Notes under the pieces: model-generated
The model's input: only the letters and a program-made list of their open reading frames with translations
Told to the model about the DNA's origin: nothing
Databases searched by the model: none
Assembly (NCBI RefSeq): GCF_041358175.1
Contig: NZ_JBGKBE010000003.1
Span: 236,747-300,746 of the forward strand
DNA: 64,000 nt
Reading direction: 5' to 3'
Source of the DNA: Muriicola sp041358175
GTDB taxonomy: Bacteria; Bacteroidota; Bacteroidia; Flavobacteriales; Flavobacteriaceae
Shown here: piece by piece, positions 53,147-61,274 of the stretch
Layout: every line of letters begins with the position of its first letter
Position numbering within the stretch: position 1 is the stretch's first letter
Translations under genes and position numbers: made by a program

Positions 53147-55678
53147 ATGGCGGAAGGAGAAAAACTGATCCCGATTAATATTGAAGATGAGATGAAATCT
53201 GCCTACATTGATTACTCAATGTCGGTCATTGTGTCACGGGCCTTACCTGATGTCAGGGATGGATTAAAACCAGTGCACAGGAGAGTACTTTACGGGATGC
53301 ACGAACTGGGAGTCAGATCAAACAGTTCACACAAAAAATCAGCGAGAATTGTAGGGGAAGTTTTGGGTAAATATCACCCTCATGGTGATACTTCGGTCTA
53401 CGATTCTATGGTGAGGATGGCCCAGGAATGGAGTCTGCGCTATATGCTCGTAGACGGGCAAGGAAATTTTGGTTCTATTGACGGGGATAGTCCGGCAGCT
53501 ATGCGTTATACGGAAGCTCGCATGCGTAAGATCGCTGATGAGATGCTTACCGATATTGATAAGGAAACGGTAGACCATCAATTAAACTTTGACGATTCAT
53601 TACAGGAACCCACAGTTCTTCCTGCAAGAATACCCAACTTACTGATCAACGGAGCATCAGGAATTGCAGTTGGAATGGCGACCAATATGCCACCGCATAA
53701 CCTCTCTGAGGTTGTAGACGGTACGGTAGCCTATATTGAAAACAATGACATTGAGATCGATGAACTGATGACGCACATCAAAGCACCCGATTTTCCAACC
53801 GGGGGGATAATTTATGGCTATGAAGGTGTTAAAGAGGCATTCCACACGGGTAGAGGACGAATTGTCATGCGTGCGAAAACTCAATTTGAGGAAGTACAGG
53901 GAAGGGAATGTATCATAGTTTCTGAAATCCCTTATCAGGTGAATAAGGCCGATATGATCAAGAAAACGGCTGACCTTGTTAATGATAAGAAAATTGAAGG
54001 AATAAGCAATATTCGAGATGAGAGCGATCGTAACGGGATGCGTATTGTTTACATTCTAAAACGCGATGCTATTCCTAATATCGTTTTAAACACGCTATTT
54101 AAATATACAGCACTACAGTCTTCCTTCAGTGTAAACAATATTGCCCTTGTTAAAGGGAGACCACAATTGTTGAACGTAAAGGAGATGATCGGCTTTTTTG
54201 TAGAGCACCGCCATGAGGTGGTTGTTAGAAGAACCAAATATGATCTAAAAAAAGCTGAGGACCGGGCTCATATCCTGGAAGGCCTCATTATTGCATCAGA
54301 CAATATTGATGAGGTAATAAAGATCATCAGAGCTTCTTCTAATGCAGATGAGGCGAGGGAGAATTTAATGGAGCGCTTTAAACTGACAGAAATTCAGGCG
54401 AAGGCAATTGTCGAAATGAGATTGCGTCAGCTTACCGGGCTGGAGCAGGATAAACTCAGGACGGAATACGAAGAAGTTCTTAAAACCATTGAAGATCTCA
54501 AAGACATTCTAGCTAACAAGGATCGGAGAATGCAGATCATCAAAGATGAGCTACTTGAGGTAAAAGAAAAGTTTGGGGATGAAAGGCGTTCGGAGATCAA
54601 TTTTGCCGGTGGTGACCTGAGCATTGAAGATATGATCCCGGATGAGCAGGTAGTGATCACTATTTCGCATGCAGGATATATTAAAAGAACACCGCTTTCT
54701 GAATATAAAACCCAAAATAGGGGTGGTGTTGGCCAAAAGGCTTCATCTACCCGAAACGAGGATTTCCTTGAACATCTATTCGTAGGGACTAACCATCAAT
54801 ATATGCTGTTCTTTACGCAGAACGGTAAATGTTTCTGGATGCGCGTCTACGAGATTCCGGAAGGTAGTCGTACCTCAAAAGGCAGGGCTATTCAGAATCT
54901 TATTAATATTGAATCACACGACAAGGTTAAGGCCTTTATATGCACCCAGGACCTGAAGGATGAGGACTATGTGAACAGTCACTATGTCATCATGGCGACA
55001 AAGAAAGGGGTTGTAAAGAAAACTTCCCTGGAACAATATTCAAGACCACGACAAAATGGTATCATCGCCATTAATATACGGGAAGGTGACGAATTGCTGG
55101 AGGCAAAACTCACCACAGGTACCAGTCAGATTTTCCTCGGTCTAAAATCTGGGAAAGCTATTCGCTTTGAAGAAAGTAAGACCCGACCTATGGGCAGGAG
55201 TGCTTCAGGAGTTCGCGGGATCACACTAGCCAGTGATGATGATGAAGTCATCGGAATGGTCTCAGTACACAATTTCGACGAAGAAATCCTGGTTGTTTCT
55301 GAGAATGGCTACGGGAAGCGATCGAGCATTGATGACTATCGTATAACGAACCGCGGTGGTAAGGGAGTAAAGACAATTTCAATTACAGATAAAACCGGAG
55401 GCCTGGTTGCGATAAAGAATGTATCTGATTCAGATGACCTGATGATTATTAACAAATCGGGGATTGCAATACGTATGAGTGTCGACGACCTAAGGACCAT
55501 GGGAAGGGCAACACAGGGGGTTAAACTTATCAATCTGAAGGAGAATGATTCCATTGCTGCGGTTGCCAAAGTGATGAAGGACGAAGACAATCTGGAGGAA
55601 GTAGAACTCAGAGATATCGAAGTAAAAACTGAAGATGGCACGGCTCTTGATAATCAAGAAACGGAATCGGAAGAATAA
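53147..55678 (+). CDS. gyrA: DNA gyrase subunit A
   Basis: Breakage-reunion subunit of the type IIA topoisomerase that introduces negative supercoils. The 843-residue protein begins MAEGEKLIPINIEDEMKSAYIDYSMSV in the usual way. The catalytic Tyr is Tyr121 in AAMRYTEARM. The quinolone-determining region reads HPHGDTSVYD, with Thr82 and Asp86 at the places of E. coli Ser83 and Asp87. The GyrA box is QNRGGVGQ (KTQNRGGVGQKAS), confirming gyrase rather than ParC, and the C-terminal beta-pinwheel has an acidic tail. It is followed after 31 bases by the TPR gene. Confidence 0.98.
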   Translation: MAEGEKLIPINIEDEMKSAYIDYSMSVIVSRALPDVRDGLKPVHRRVLYGMHELGVRSNSSHKKSARIVGEVLGKYHPHGDTSVYDSMVRMAQEWSLRYMLVDGQGNFGSIDGDSPAAMRYTEARMRKIADEMLTDIDKETVDHQLNFDDSLQEPTVLPARIPNLLINGASGIAVGMATNMPPHNLSEVVDGTVAYIENNDIEIDELMTHIKAPDFPTGGIIYGYEGVKEAFHTGRGRIVMRAKTQFEEVQGRECIIVSEIPYQVNKADMIKKTADLVNDKKIEGISNIRDESDRNGMRIVYILKRDAIPNIVLNTLFKYTALQSSFSVNNIALVKGRPQLLNVKEMIGFFVEHRHEVVVRRTKYDLKKAEDRAHILEGLIIASDNIDEVIKIIRASSNADEARENLMERFKLTEIQAKAIVEMRLRQLTGLEQDKLRTEYEEVLKTIEDLKDILANKDRRMQIIKDELLEVKEKFGDERRSEINFAGGDLSIEDMIPDEQVVITISHAGYIKRTPLSEYKTQNRGGVGQKASSTRNEDFLEHLFVGTNHQYMLFFTQNGKCFWMRVYEIPEGSRTSKGRAIQNLINIESHDKVKAFICTQDLKDEDYVNSHYVIMATKKGVVKKTSLEQYSRPRQNGIIAINIREGDELLEAKLTTGTSQIFLGLKSGKAIRFEESKTRPMGRSASGVRGITLASDDDEVIGMVSVHNFDEEILVVSENGYGKRSSIDDYRITNRGGKGVKTISITDKTGGLVAIKNVSDSDDLMIINKSGIAIRMSVDDLRTMGRATQGVKLINLKENDSIAAVAKVMKDEDNLEEVELRDIEVKTEDGTALDNQETESEE

Positions 55679-55709
55679 TTAATAAACACAAACACAAAAG
55701 TTTAGAACA

Positions 55710-56975
55710 ATGAAAACGAAGTTATTTATTTTAATGGCCATGTTGATTAGTATGGCGGCTTTTTCCCAAAAGAATGAGCTTAAGGCGGCAGAAAAAGCAC
55801 TTAAAGGTGGGGATCCTACCGCAGCCAAAGCCAGCCTTGATGCAATTTCAGGATCGATCAGTGGGGCGGATGAACGTCTCCAGGCCCAATACTATTTTGT
55901 TCGTGGACAAGTTTTTGCCGACCTGGCAAAAAAAGGAGACGCCAGTGCATTTGATGGTGCAGTGAAGGCTTTTCAGGAAGTTCTCAAAGTAGAAGAAGCA
56001 AGTGGGAAGAAAAAGTACAGCACAGAAAGTGAGCAAATGCTTGCCGGATTAACATCCGACCTTATCAATGCTGCCGTTGAGGATAACAACAACAAGAAGT
56101 TTAAGGAAGGTGCGGATAAACTGTATATGGCTTATCAGTTAAGTCCGAGAGACACTATTTATCTCTATTATGCAGCGAGTAGTGCTGTGAACGGACAGCA
56201 TTTTGAGGAAGCACTGGGATATTACGAAGAGTTGAAAGCTTTGGGTTATGACGGGAGTTCGATGTCTTACAAGGCGACTAATGTAGAGACCGGAGAAGAA
56301 GAAGAGATGAATGACAAGGTGCAGATGGATTTAATGGTGAAATCTGGAAACTACAAGGATCCGAAGATGGAGAGGACTCCTTCAAAAAGTTCAGAGATCA
56401 TCAAGAATATTGCATTGATCTACACACAACTGGGACAGGATGAAAAAGCACTCCAGGCTTATAAGGATGCGAGGGCAGAGAATCCAAACGATGTCAATCT
56501 TGTTTTAAATGAAGCCAATCTTTATTACAAGATGGGCGATAAGGACACCTTTAAAAGCCTTATGTCAGAAGCCTCCAATATGGCACCAGACAACCCTGAT
56601 CTGCAGTACAATATTGGAGTTATTAATATGGAACAGGGAAATTTAGAGGAAGCGCGTACCGCATACAAAAGGGCTATTGAAATCAATCCCGGATATGTCA
56701 ATGCACAGTTAAACCTCTCCACTACCTACGTGAATGAAGGAAACAGTCTGATCGACGAAATGAATGAACTGGGAAATTCCCGGGCCGATATCGCCAGGTA
56801 TGAAGAATTGAAAAAGCAAAAGGATGATTTGTTTAAAGAAGGTGCGTTGGTACTTGAAGACGCGCTTAAACAAAATCCTGACAATCAGGGTATTTTATCC
56901 CAGTTGAAGAATATTTATGGAGCCTTGGGTGATAACGAGAATTTTATGAGGATCAAGAAACTATTGGGCGAGTAA
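55710..56975 (+). CDS. Exported TPR-repeat protein
   Basis: A 421-residue periplasmic protein with a signal peptide (MKTKLFILMAMLISMAAFSQ) and several tetratricopeptide repeats, clearest at about residues 230-262 (IALIYTQLGQDEKALQAYKD), 265-296 and 298-331 (YNIGVINMEQGNLEEARTAY), and another at the C-terminus (VLEDALKQNPDNQGILSQL). TPR arrays bind partner proteins; the partner is unknown. It directly follows gyrA, an arrangement often seen in this family, but no functional link to supercoiling is evident. Confidence 0.9.
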   Translation: MKTKLFILMAMLISMAAFSQKNELKAAEKALKGGDPTAAKASLDAISGSISGADERLQAQYYFVRGQVFADLAKKGDASAFDGAVKAFQEVLKVEEASGKKKYSTESEQMLAGLTSDLINAAVEDNNNKKFKEGADKLYMAYQLSPRDTIYLYYAASSAVNGQHFEEALGYYEELKALGYDGSSMSYKATNVETGEEEEMNDKVQMDLMVKSGNYKDPKMERTPSKSSEIIKNIALIYTQLGQDEKALQAYKDARAENPNDVNLVLNEANLYYKMGDKDTFKSLMSEASNMAPDNPDLQYNIGVINMEQGNLEEARTAYKRAIEINPGYVNAQLNLSTTYVNEGNSLIDEMNELGNSRADIARYEELKKQKDDLFKEGALVLEDALKQNPDNQGILSQLKNIYGALGDNENFMRIKKLLGE

Positions 56976-56997
56976 TTTTCCTTATAGCCAAAAAATA

Positions 56998-57030
56998 AAG
57001 CCCGGCCTTTTTACAGGACCGGGTTTTTTT
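56998..57030. terminator. Bidirectional intrinsic terminator
   Basis: Stem CCCGG-CC / GG-CCGGG with one mismatch and a loop of about 8 bases; T-runs on both strands (GGGTTTTTTT and CTTTATTTTTT). It ends the TPR gene and the minus-strand peptidase gene. Confidence 0.87.
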
Positions 57031-57796
57031 ATAGGATCTTTTTTATAACCCTGAGCCTGTGGGTGTAAGACCCCAATTCTACATTGTAAATCCCGGTCTG
57101 ATCAAGCCTGTCAATCCGAACTTTACCATGAGCATGGATCAGATGGTTGTTATTCATAATAATGCCCACATGGGTAATCACCCCATCCTGGTCATCAAAA
57201 AACGCCAGGTCACCCGGACTGCTTTCTTCTACAAAACTTAGTACTTCACCAATATTCGCCTGTTCTTTAGCATTCCTGGGTAGCTTGTAACCATTGATCT
57301 TGTAAACCATTTGAGTTAAGCCCGAACAATCTATTCCAAAAGGAGTTTTCCCTCCCCATTGACAGGGGGCATTTAAGTATTGCAGGGCAGTTTCAAGTAA
57401 GTGAGATTTCTCAAGTCGGCCACTTACTAATTCTCCTTCATATGTATGACCAAACACCTCGGCATTTTGCACCACAGAGCCAAGCAATATTGGGATCAAC
57501 TCATTTTGATTGACGCTTACAAAGGAAATCAGGTCTGAGGCATGTGCAGGTTCTTTAATCCCTTTAAATTCCTTATACTTTTCTTTTGGAATAGGATGGA
57601 TCTGATTTTTGGGAATCCACCCTTCGGTGTCATCAAATGTTACCCTAATCTTATTCCAGTCTTTGCGGTGATCAGTGATTTTGTACAGGTCCCCGTAGAG
57701 TAGCTGACTCACCTGCTCAGCTGCATGATTTGCCGAGGCCATGATAGGTATACTACTCAGGGCACAAAGCCCGTAATGGGAGGTGTTTTTTTGCAA
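57029..57796 (-). CDS. NlpC/P60 (C40) peptidase with SH3-like domains
   Basis: A 255-residue cysteine peptidase that cuts stem peptides of peptidoglycan. N-terminal SH3-like segments (about 10-110, for example QLLYGDLYKITDHRKDWNKIRVTFDDTEGWI) precede the NlpC/P60 domain (about 125-255) with catalytic Cys in FGIDCSGLTQMVY, His in GVITHVGIIMNN and a third polar residue in LIHAHGK. No clear signal peptide is present at the chosen start, so it may act in recycling. Only 6 bases separate it from the thiolase gene upstream. Confidence 0.9.
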   Translation of the reverse strand: MQKNTSHYGLCALSSIPIMASANHAAEQVSQLLYGDLYKITDHRKDWNKIRVTFDDTEGWIPKNQIHPIPKEKYKEFKGIKEPAHASDLISFVSVNQNELIPILLGSVVQNAEVFGHTYEGELVSGRLEKSHLLETALQYLNAPCQWGGKTPFGIDCSGLTQMVYKINGYKLPRNAKEQANIGEVLSFVEESSPGDLAFFDDQDGVITHVGIIMNNNHLIHAHGKVRIDRLDQTGIYNVELGSYTHRLRVIKKIL

Positions 57797-57802
57797 GTAA
57801 GT

Positions 57803-58978
57803 TTATTTACGTTCCAGGATTAGAGCTGAAGCTCCACCACCACCATTGCAAATAGCGGCGGCTCCGTATTTTCCATTATTCTGTTGCAGGATACTGAGGA
57901 GGGTAATGACAATTCGTGCACCTGAGCAACCTAACGGATGACCCAGTGACACAGCACCACCATTTACATTGACATTTGAATCATCAAGACCGAGTAACTT
58001 CATATTGGCAAGGCCCACTACGGAAAAAGCTTCATTGAATTCAAAGTAGTCGATTTCCTCTAATTTCAGCTTAGCCCTGTCCAGCGCTTTGGGCAAAGCT
58101 TTTGCCGGAGCGGTTGTAAACCATTTAGGTTCCTGGGCTGCATCGGCATAGGATTTGATACTCGCCAGGGGTTTTAAGTTTAAGGCTGCCGCTTTTTCGG
58201 CACTCATAAGGACCAAAGCAGCTGCACCGTCATTAATAGTGGAGGCGTTGGCTGCGGTTACTGTACCATCCTTGCTGAAGGCTGGTCTGAGGGAAGGAAT
58301 TTTTTCCAGTTTTACATTTTTGAACTCTTCGTCTTCAGCTACAACCAGAGGCTCACCTCTTCTTTGGGGTACTTCAACAGGAACGACCTCGGAATCAAAT
58401 TTACCTTCGGCCCAGGCCTTGGCTGACCTTTGATAGGATTGTATGGCAAACGCATCCTGTTCTTCCCTGCTGAACTTATGCTCTACGGCACAAAGGTCGG
58501 CACAAACACCCATCGCATTCTGATCGTACGCATCAACAAGTCCGTCTTTCTGCATGCCATCTTCAAGGGTGGCCGGTCCGAATTTCTGACCGGTTCTCAT
58601 GTGTACATAATGGGGGATCAAACTCATATTCTCCATGCCGCCTGCGACAACTATTGAGGTGTCTCCCAATGCTATGGATTGTGCAGCCTGCATGATGGCT
58701 TTCATCCCGGATGCACAAACTTTGTTAACCGTTGTACAAGGTACGGTATCGGGGATACCGGCATAAATAGCTGCCTGGCGGGCAGGAGCCTGCCCGTTGC
58801 CCGCTGAAACGACATTTCCCATTAATACTTCTTCAACTAAATCGGGAGAGAGCCCTATTTTATCTAGGGCACCTTTTATGGCAACAGCTCCCAGTTTTGT
58901 AGCCGGCATCCCGGAAAGGGATCCCAAAAAACTACCGATTGGAGTTCTTGCTACGGAAACGATAACAACTTCTTTCAT
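57803..58978 (-). CDS. Acetyl-CoA C-acetyltransferase (thiolase)
   Basis: Condenses two acetyl-CoA or cleaves acetoacetyl-CoA. The 391-residue protein has the acyl-accepting Cys88 (VNKVCASGMKAI), the catalytic His in GHPLGCSGARI and the second Cys in CNGGGGASALILER. These are the three signatures of thiolase II; the lack of a second fatty oxidation gene nearby favours a biosynthetic or ketone-body role. It is the first gene of a pair with the NlpC/P60 peptidase. Confidence 0.95.
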   Translation of the reverse strand: MKEVVIVSVARTPIGSFLGSLSGMPATKLGAVAIKGALDKIGLSPDLVEEVLMGNVVSAGNGQAPARQAAIYAGIPDTVPCTTVNKVCASGMKAIMQAAQSIALGDTSIVVAGGMENMSLIPHYVHMRTGQKFGPATLEDGMQKDGLVDAYDQNAMGVCADLCAVEHKFSREEQDAFAIQSYQRSAKAWAEGKFDSEVVPVEVPQRRGEPLVVAEDEEFKNVKLEKIPSLRPAFSKDGTVTAANASTINDGAAALVLMSAEKAAALNLKPLASIKSYADAAQEPKWFTTAPAKALPKALDRAKLKLEEIDYFEFNEAFSVVGLANMKLLGLDDSNVNVNGGAVSLGHPLGCSGARIVITLLSILQQNNGKYGAAAICNGGGGASALILERK

Positions 58979-59068
58979 AATCTGTTTTCTTGTAACGCGA
59001 AATTAAGAAATTATAGGGCAATGCGTAACCAAAGGCAGAGAAAAGAGGAGGGTTGCCATTATATTTTC

Positions 59069-59076
59069 TATTTTTG
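59069..59076 (+). promoter_or_regulatory. Likely -7 element of the 7TMR-HD gene
   Basis: TATTTTTG matches TAnnTTTG and lies 18 bases before the ATG. A TTG upstream is only 13 bases away, shorter than the ideal spacer. Confidence 0.45.
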
Positions 59077-59094
59077 GTCGAGGCGTAATATCCA

Positions 59095-61143
59095 ATGGAA
59101 GATTCACTAGATAAATTATATAAGAACCAGTCCCTGATCTACAAATATGTTCTCTATTTTGTAACCATTGGATGTATCGTATTCTTTTTCCCCAGGGGGG
59201 GTAAATTTAAATACGAATTCCAGAAAGGAAAGCCCTGGCAATACGAAAATCTATATGCCCCTTTTGATTTTTCGATCAAGAAAACTGCAGACGAAATTGC
59301 TCAGGAACAACAAGCCCTGCAAGAACAACAAGTACCTTATTATACATATGACACGTCTGCTGTAACAGAGGTCAATCGAATATATGATGATTCATTTTCA
59401 CAAGTGTTTCCTTCAGAACGCTATTCCAATACCCAGTTAAGACGATTAAAGGGAATAGGGCAGGATATTTTAAATGAGCTTTATAAGAATGGGATTGTAG
59501 ACAATACTGCGGCCGGCAATTCTTCGGAATACCTCTACCTCGTTAAAAATAACGAAGCCAGTCGGTTCAGAAAGGATGAACTATATACGGTCACCCAGGT
59601 AGATTCTATGGTGCAGGAAAGTTTGCGCAACCGAAGAGCCGGAGAATACTATTCCCTCTTTCAGGACCTGTTTTTTAACTTGGTAAAACCAAATGTGAGT
59701 TATGACGCTGAGCTGTCTAAAAAAGAGCTGGAAGACGAAATGTCACGGATCTCAACTACCCGGGGAAATGTAGACGAGGGCATTCTTATTATTGCCAGGG
59801 GCGAGGTTGTGGAGGCAGAAAACTATACTATTCTGAACTCCCTGAAGGCCGAGTTCGAATCGGAGGTTTGGACGGCCAACAATCAGTATTTTATTCTATT
59901 TGGATATACTATCCTGGTGGCACTGGTACTAATTATGCTCTTCCTTTTTCTTAAAAAATACAGGCCTGCCATCTATCGCAATAACATCAAGGTGACTTTC
60001 ATTTTCTTCAATATTCTCCTGATGGTCTTTCTGACCACCCTTGTAGTGAAATATGACGGAGCCTATGTCTATGTTGTGCCCCTGTGCATACTTCCCTTGA
60101 TACTGAAAACATTCTTTGATGCCCGACTAGGATTGTTTGTCCATGTACTTACGGTTTTGATCCTCGGGTTTGTAGTCCCTAATAGCTTTGAATATATCTT
60201 CCTCCAGATTATTGCCGGTATTGTAACCATTCTCACTGTTTCTGAATTGTACAAAAGGGCCAATTTATTTATTTCTGTCGGCCAGATTACCCTTATATAC
60301 ATTGTTGGGTATTTTGCCTTTCATATCATACACGAGGGCAATCTGGACAATATCAACTGGTTCACTTTTGGCTTCTTCTTGCTAAATGGGATGATAACCT
60401 TATTCGCACAGCCACTTATATATATTTATGAAAAGATTTTCGGGATGGTTTCTGATGTGTCATTGCTAGAACTATCGGATACTAATTCCCGTTTGTTGAA
60501 AGAACTATCCAATAAAGCACCGGGCACTTTTCACCATTCCCTCCAGGTTGCCAATCTCGCTGAAGCTGCGGCTAATGCCATAGGGGCCAATGCCATGCTC
60601 GTGAGGGTAGGCGCCCTTTATCATGATATTGGAAAAATGAACAATCCCACATATTTTACTGAAAATCAGGTAACCAACGTAAATCCGCATGATGATATTG
60701 ATCCAAGGGATAGTGCAAGGATCATAATTAACCACGTCATCGAAGGAATAGAATTAGCCCAGAAAAATAATTTACCCGATCGTGTGATAGATTTTATACG
60801 AACGCATCATGGTACGACCAGGGTCTATTACTTCTATAAAAAGGAAATGGAGCGGAACCCTGAGGTTGAAGAAGACGATTTTAAATATCCCGGCCCTATA
60901 CCATTTTCCAAGGAAACTGCCATTCTGATGATGGCAGATTCGGTGGAAGCAGCATCTAAAAGCCTTGTAAATCCATCCTATCCAATTATTGAGGAATTTG
61001 TTGAGAAGATCGTCAACGGACAAATGAAGGGGAATCAATTCCTCAACGCCAATATTACCTTTAAGGAGATTGAGATGGTAAAGAAGGTGCTCAAGAAAAA
61101 GCTTACCAATATCTACCACCTGAGAGTAGAGTACCCGGAGTAG
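59095..61143 (+). CDS. 7TMR-HD family phosphohydrolase (PgpH-like)
   Basis: A 682-residue membrane protein. An N-terminal helix (about 15-35) anchors an extracytoplasmic 7TMR-HDED domain (about 40-265), then seven transmembrane helices (about 270-480) and a cytosolic HD domain (about 485-640) with FHHSLQVANLAEAAA and YHDIGK (His510, Asp511). Relatives such as PgpH hydrolyse cyclic di-AMP. That substrate is inferred from the family; no diadenylate cyclase is in the window. Confidence 0.94.
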   Translation: MEDSLDKLYKNQSLIYKYVLYFVTIGCIVFFFPRGGKFKYEFQKGKPWQYENLYAPFDFSIKKTADEIAQEQQALQEQQVPYYTYDTSAVTEVNRIYDDSFSQVFPSERYSNTQLRRLKGIGQDILNELYKNGIVDNTAAGNSSEYLYLVKNNEASRFRKDELYTVTQVDSMVQESLRNRRAGEYYSLFQDLFFNLVKPNVSYDAELSKKELEDEMSRISTTRGNVDEGILIIARGEVVEAENYTILNSLKAEFESEVWTANNQYFILFGYTILVALVLIMLFLFLKKYRPAIYRNNIKVTFIFFNILLMVFLTTLVVKYDGAYVYVVPLCILPLILKTFFDARLGLFVHVLTVLILGFVVPNSFEYIFLQIIAGIVTILTVSELYKRANLFISVGQITLIYIVGYFAFHIIHEGNLDNINWFTFGFFLLNGMITLFAQPLIYIYEKIFGMVSDVSLLELSDTNSRLLKELSNKAPGTFHHSLQVANLAEAAANAIGANAMLVRVGALYHDIGKMNNPTYFTENQVTNVNPHDDIDPRDSARIIINHVIEGIELAQKNNLPDRVIDFIRTHHGTTRVYYFYKKEMERNPEVEEDDFKYPGPIPFSKETAILMMADSVEAASKSLVNPSYPIIEEFVEKIVNGQMKGNQFLNANITFKEIEMVKKVLKKKLTNIYHLRVEYPE

Positions 61144-61198
61144 TAAAAATTACGGCCATCTATTAAAAGTTAAGGTTGTAATAAATTTCTTTTTTAAG

Positions 61199-61223
61199 TT
61201 GTGAATACATCTTATTTTCACAA
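61199..61223. promoter_or_regulatory. Inverted repeat before the TonB-plug gene
   Basis: TTGTGAA (61199-61205) and TTCACAA (61217-61223) are perfect 7-bp arms 11 bases apart, 52 bases before the next ATG. A second, weaker pair (TAGTCT / AGACTA) follows. A CRP-type site would need a shorter spacer, so it is unassigned. Confidence 0.35.
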
Positions 61224-61274
61224 TATAACAGTTAGTCTGTCAACAATTAATAGTAAGACTATTAAATTGAAACT

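Noticed and set aside
61199..61223. CRP-like site TGTGA...TCACA
   Set aside because: The spacer between the half sites is far longer than the 6 bases of a CRP site.
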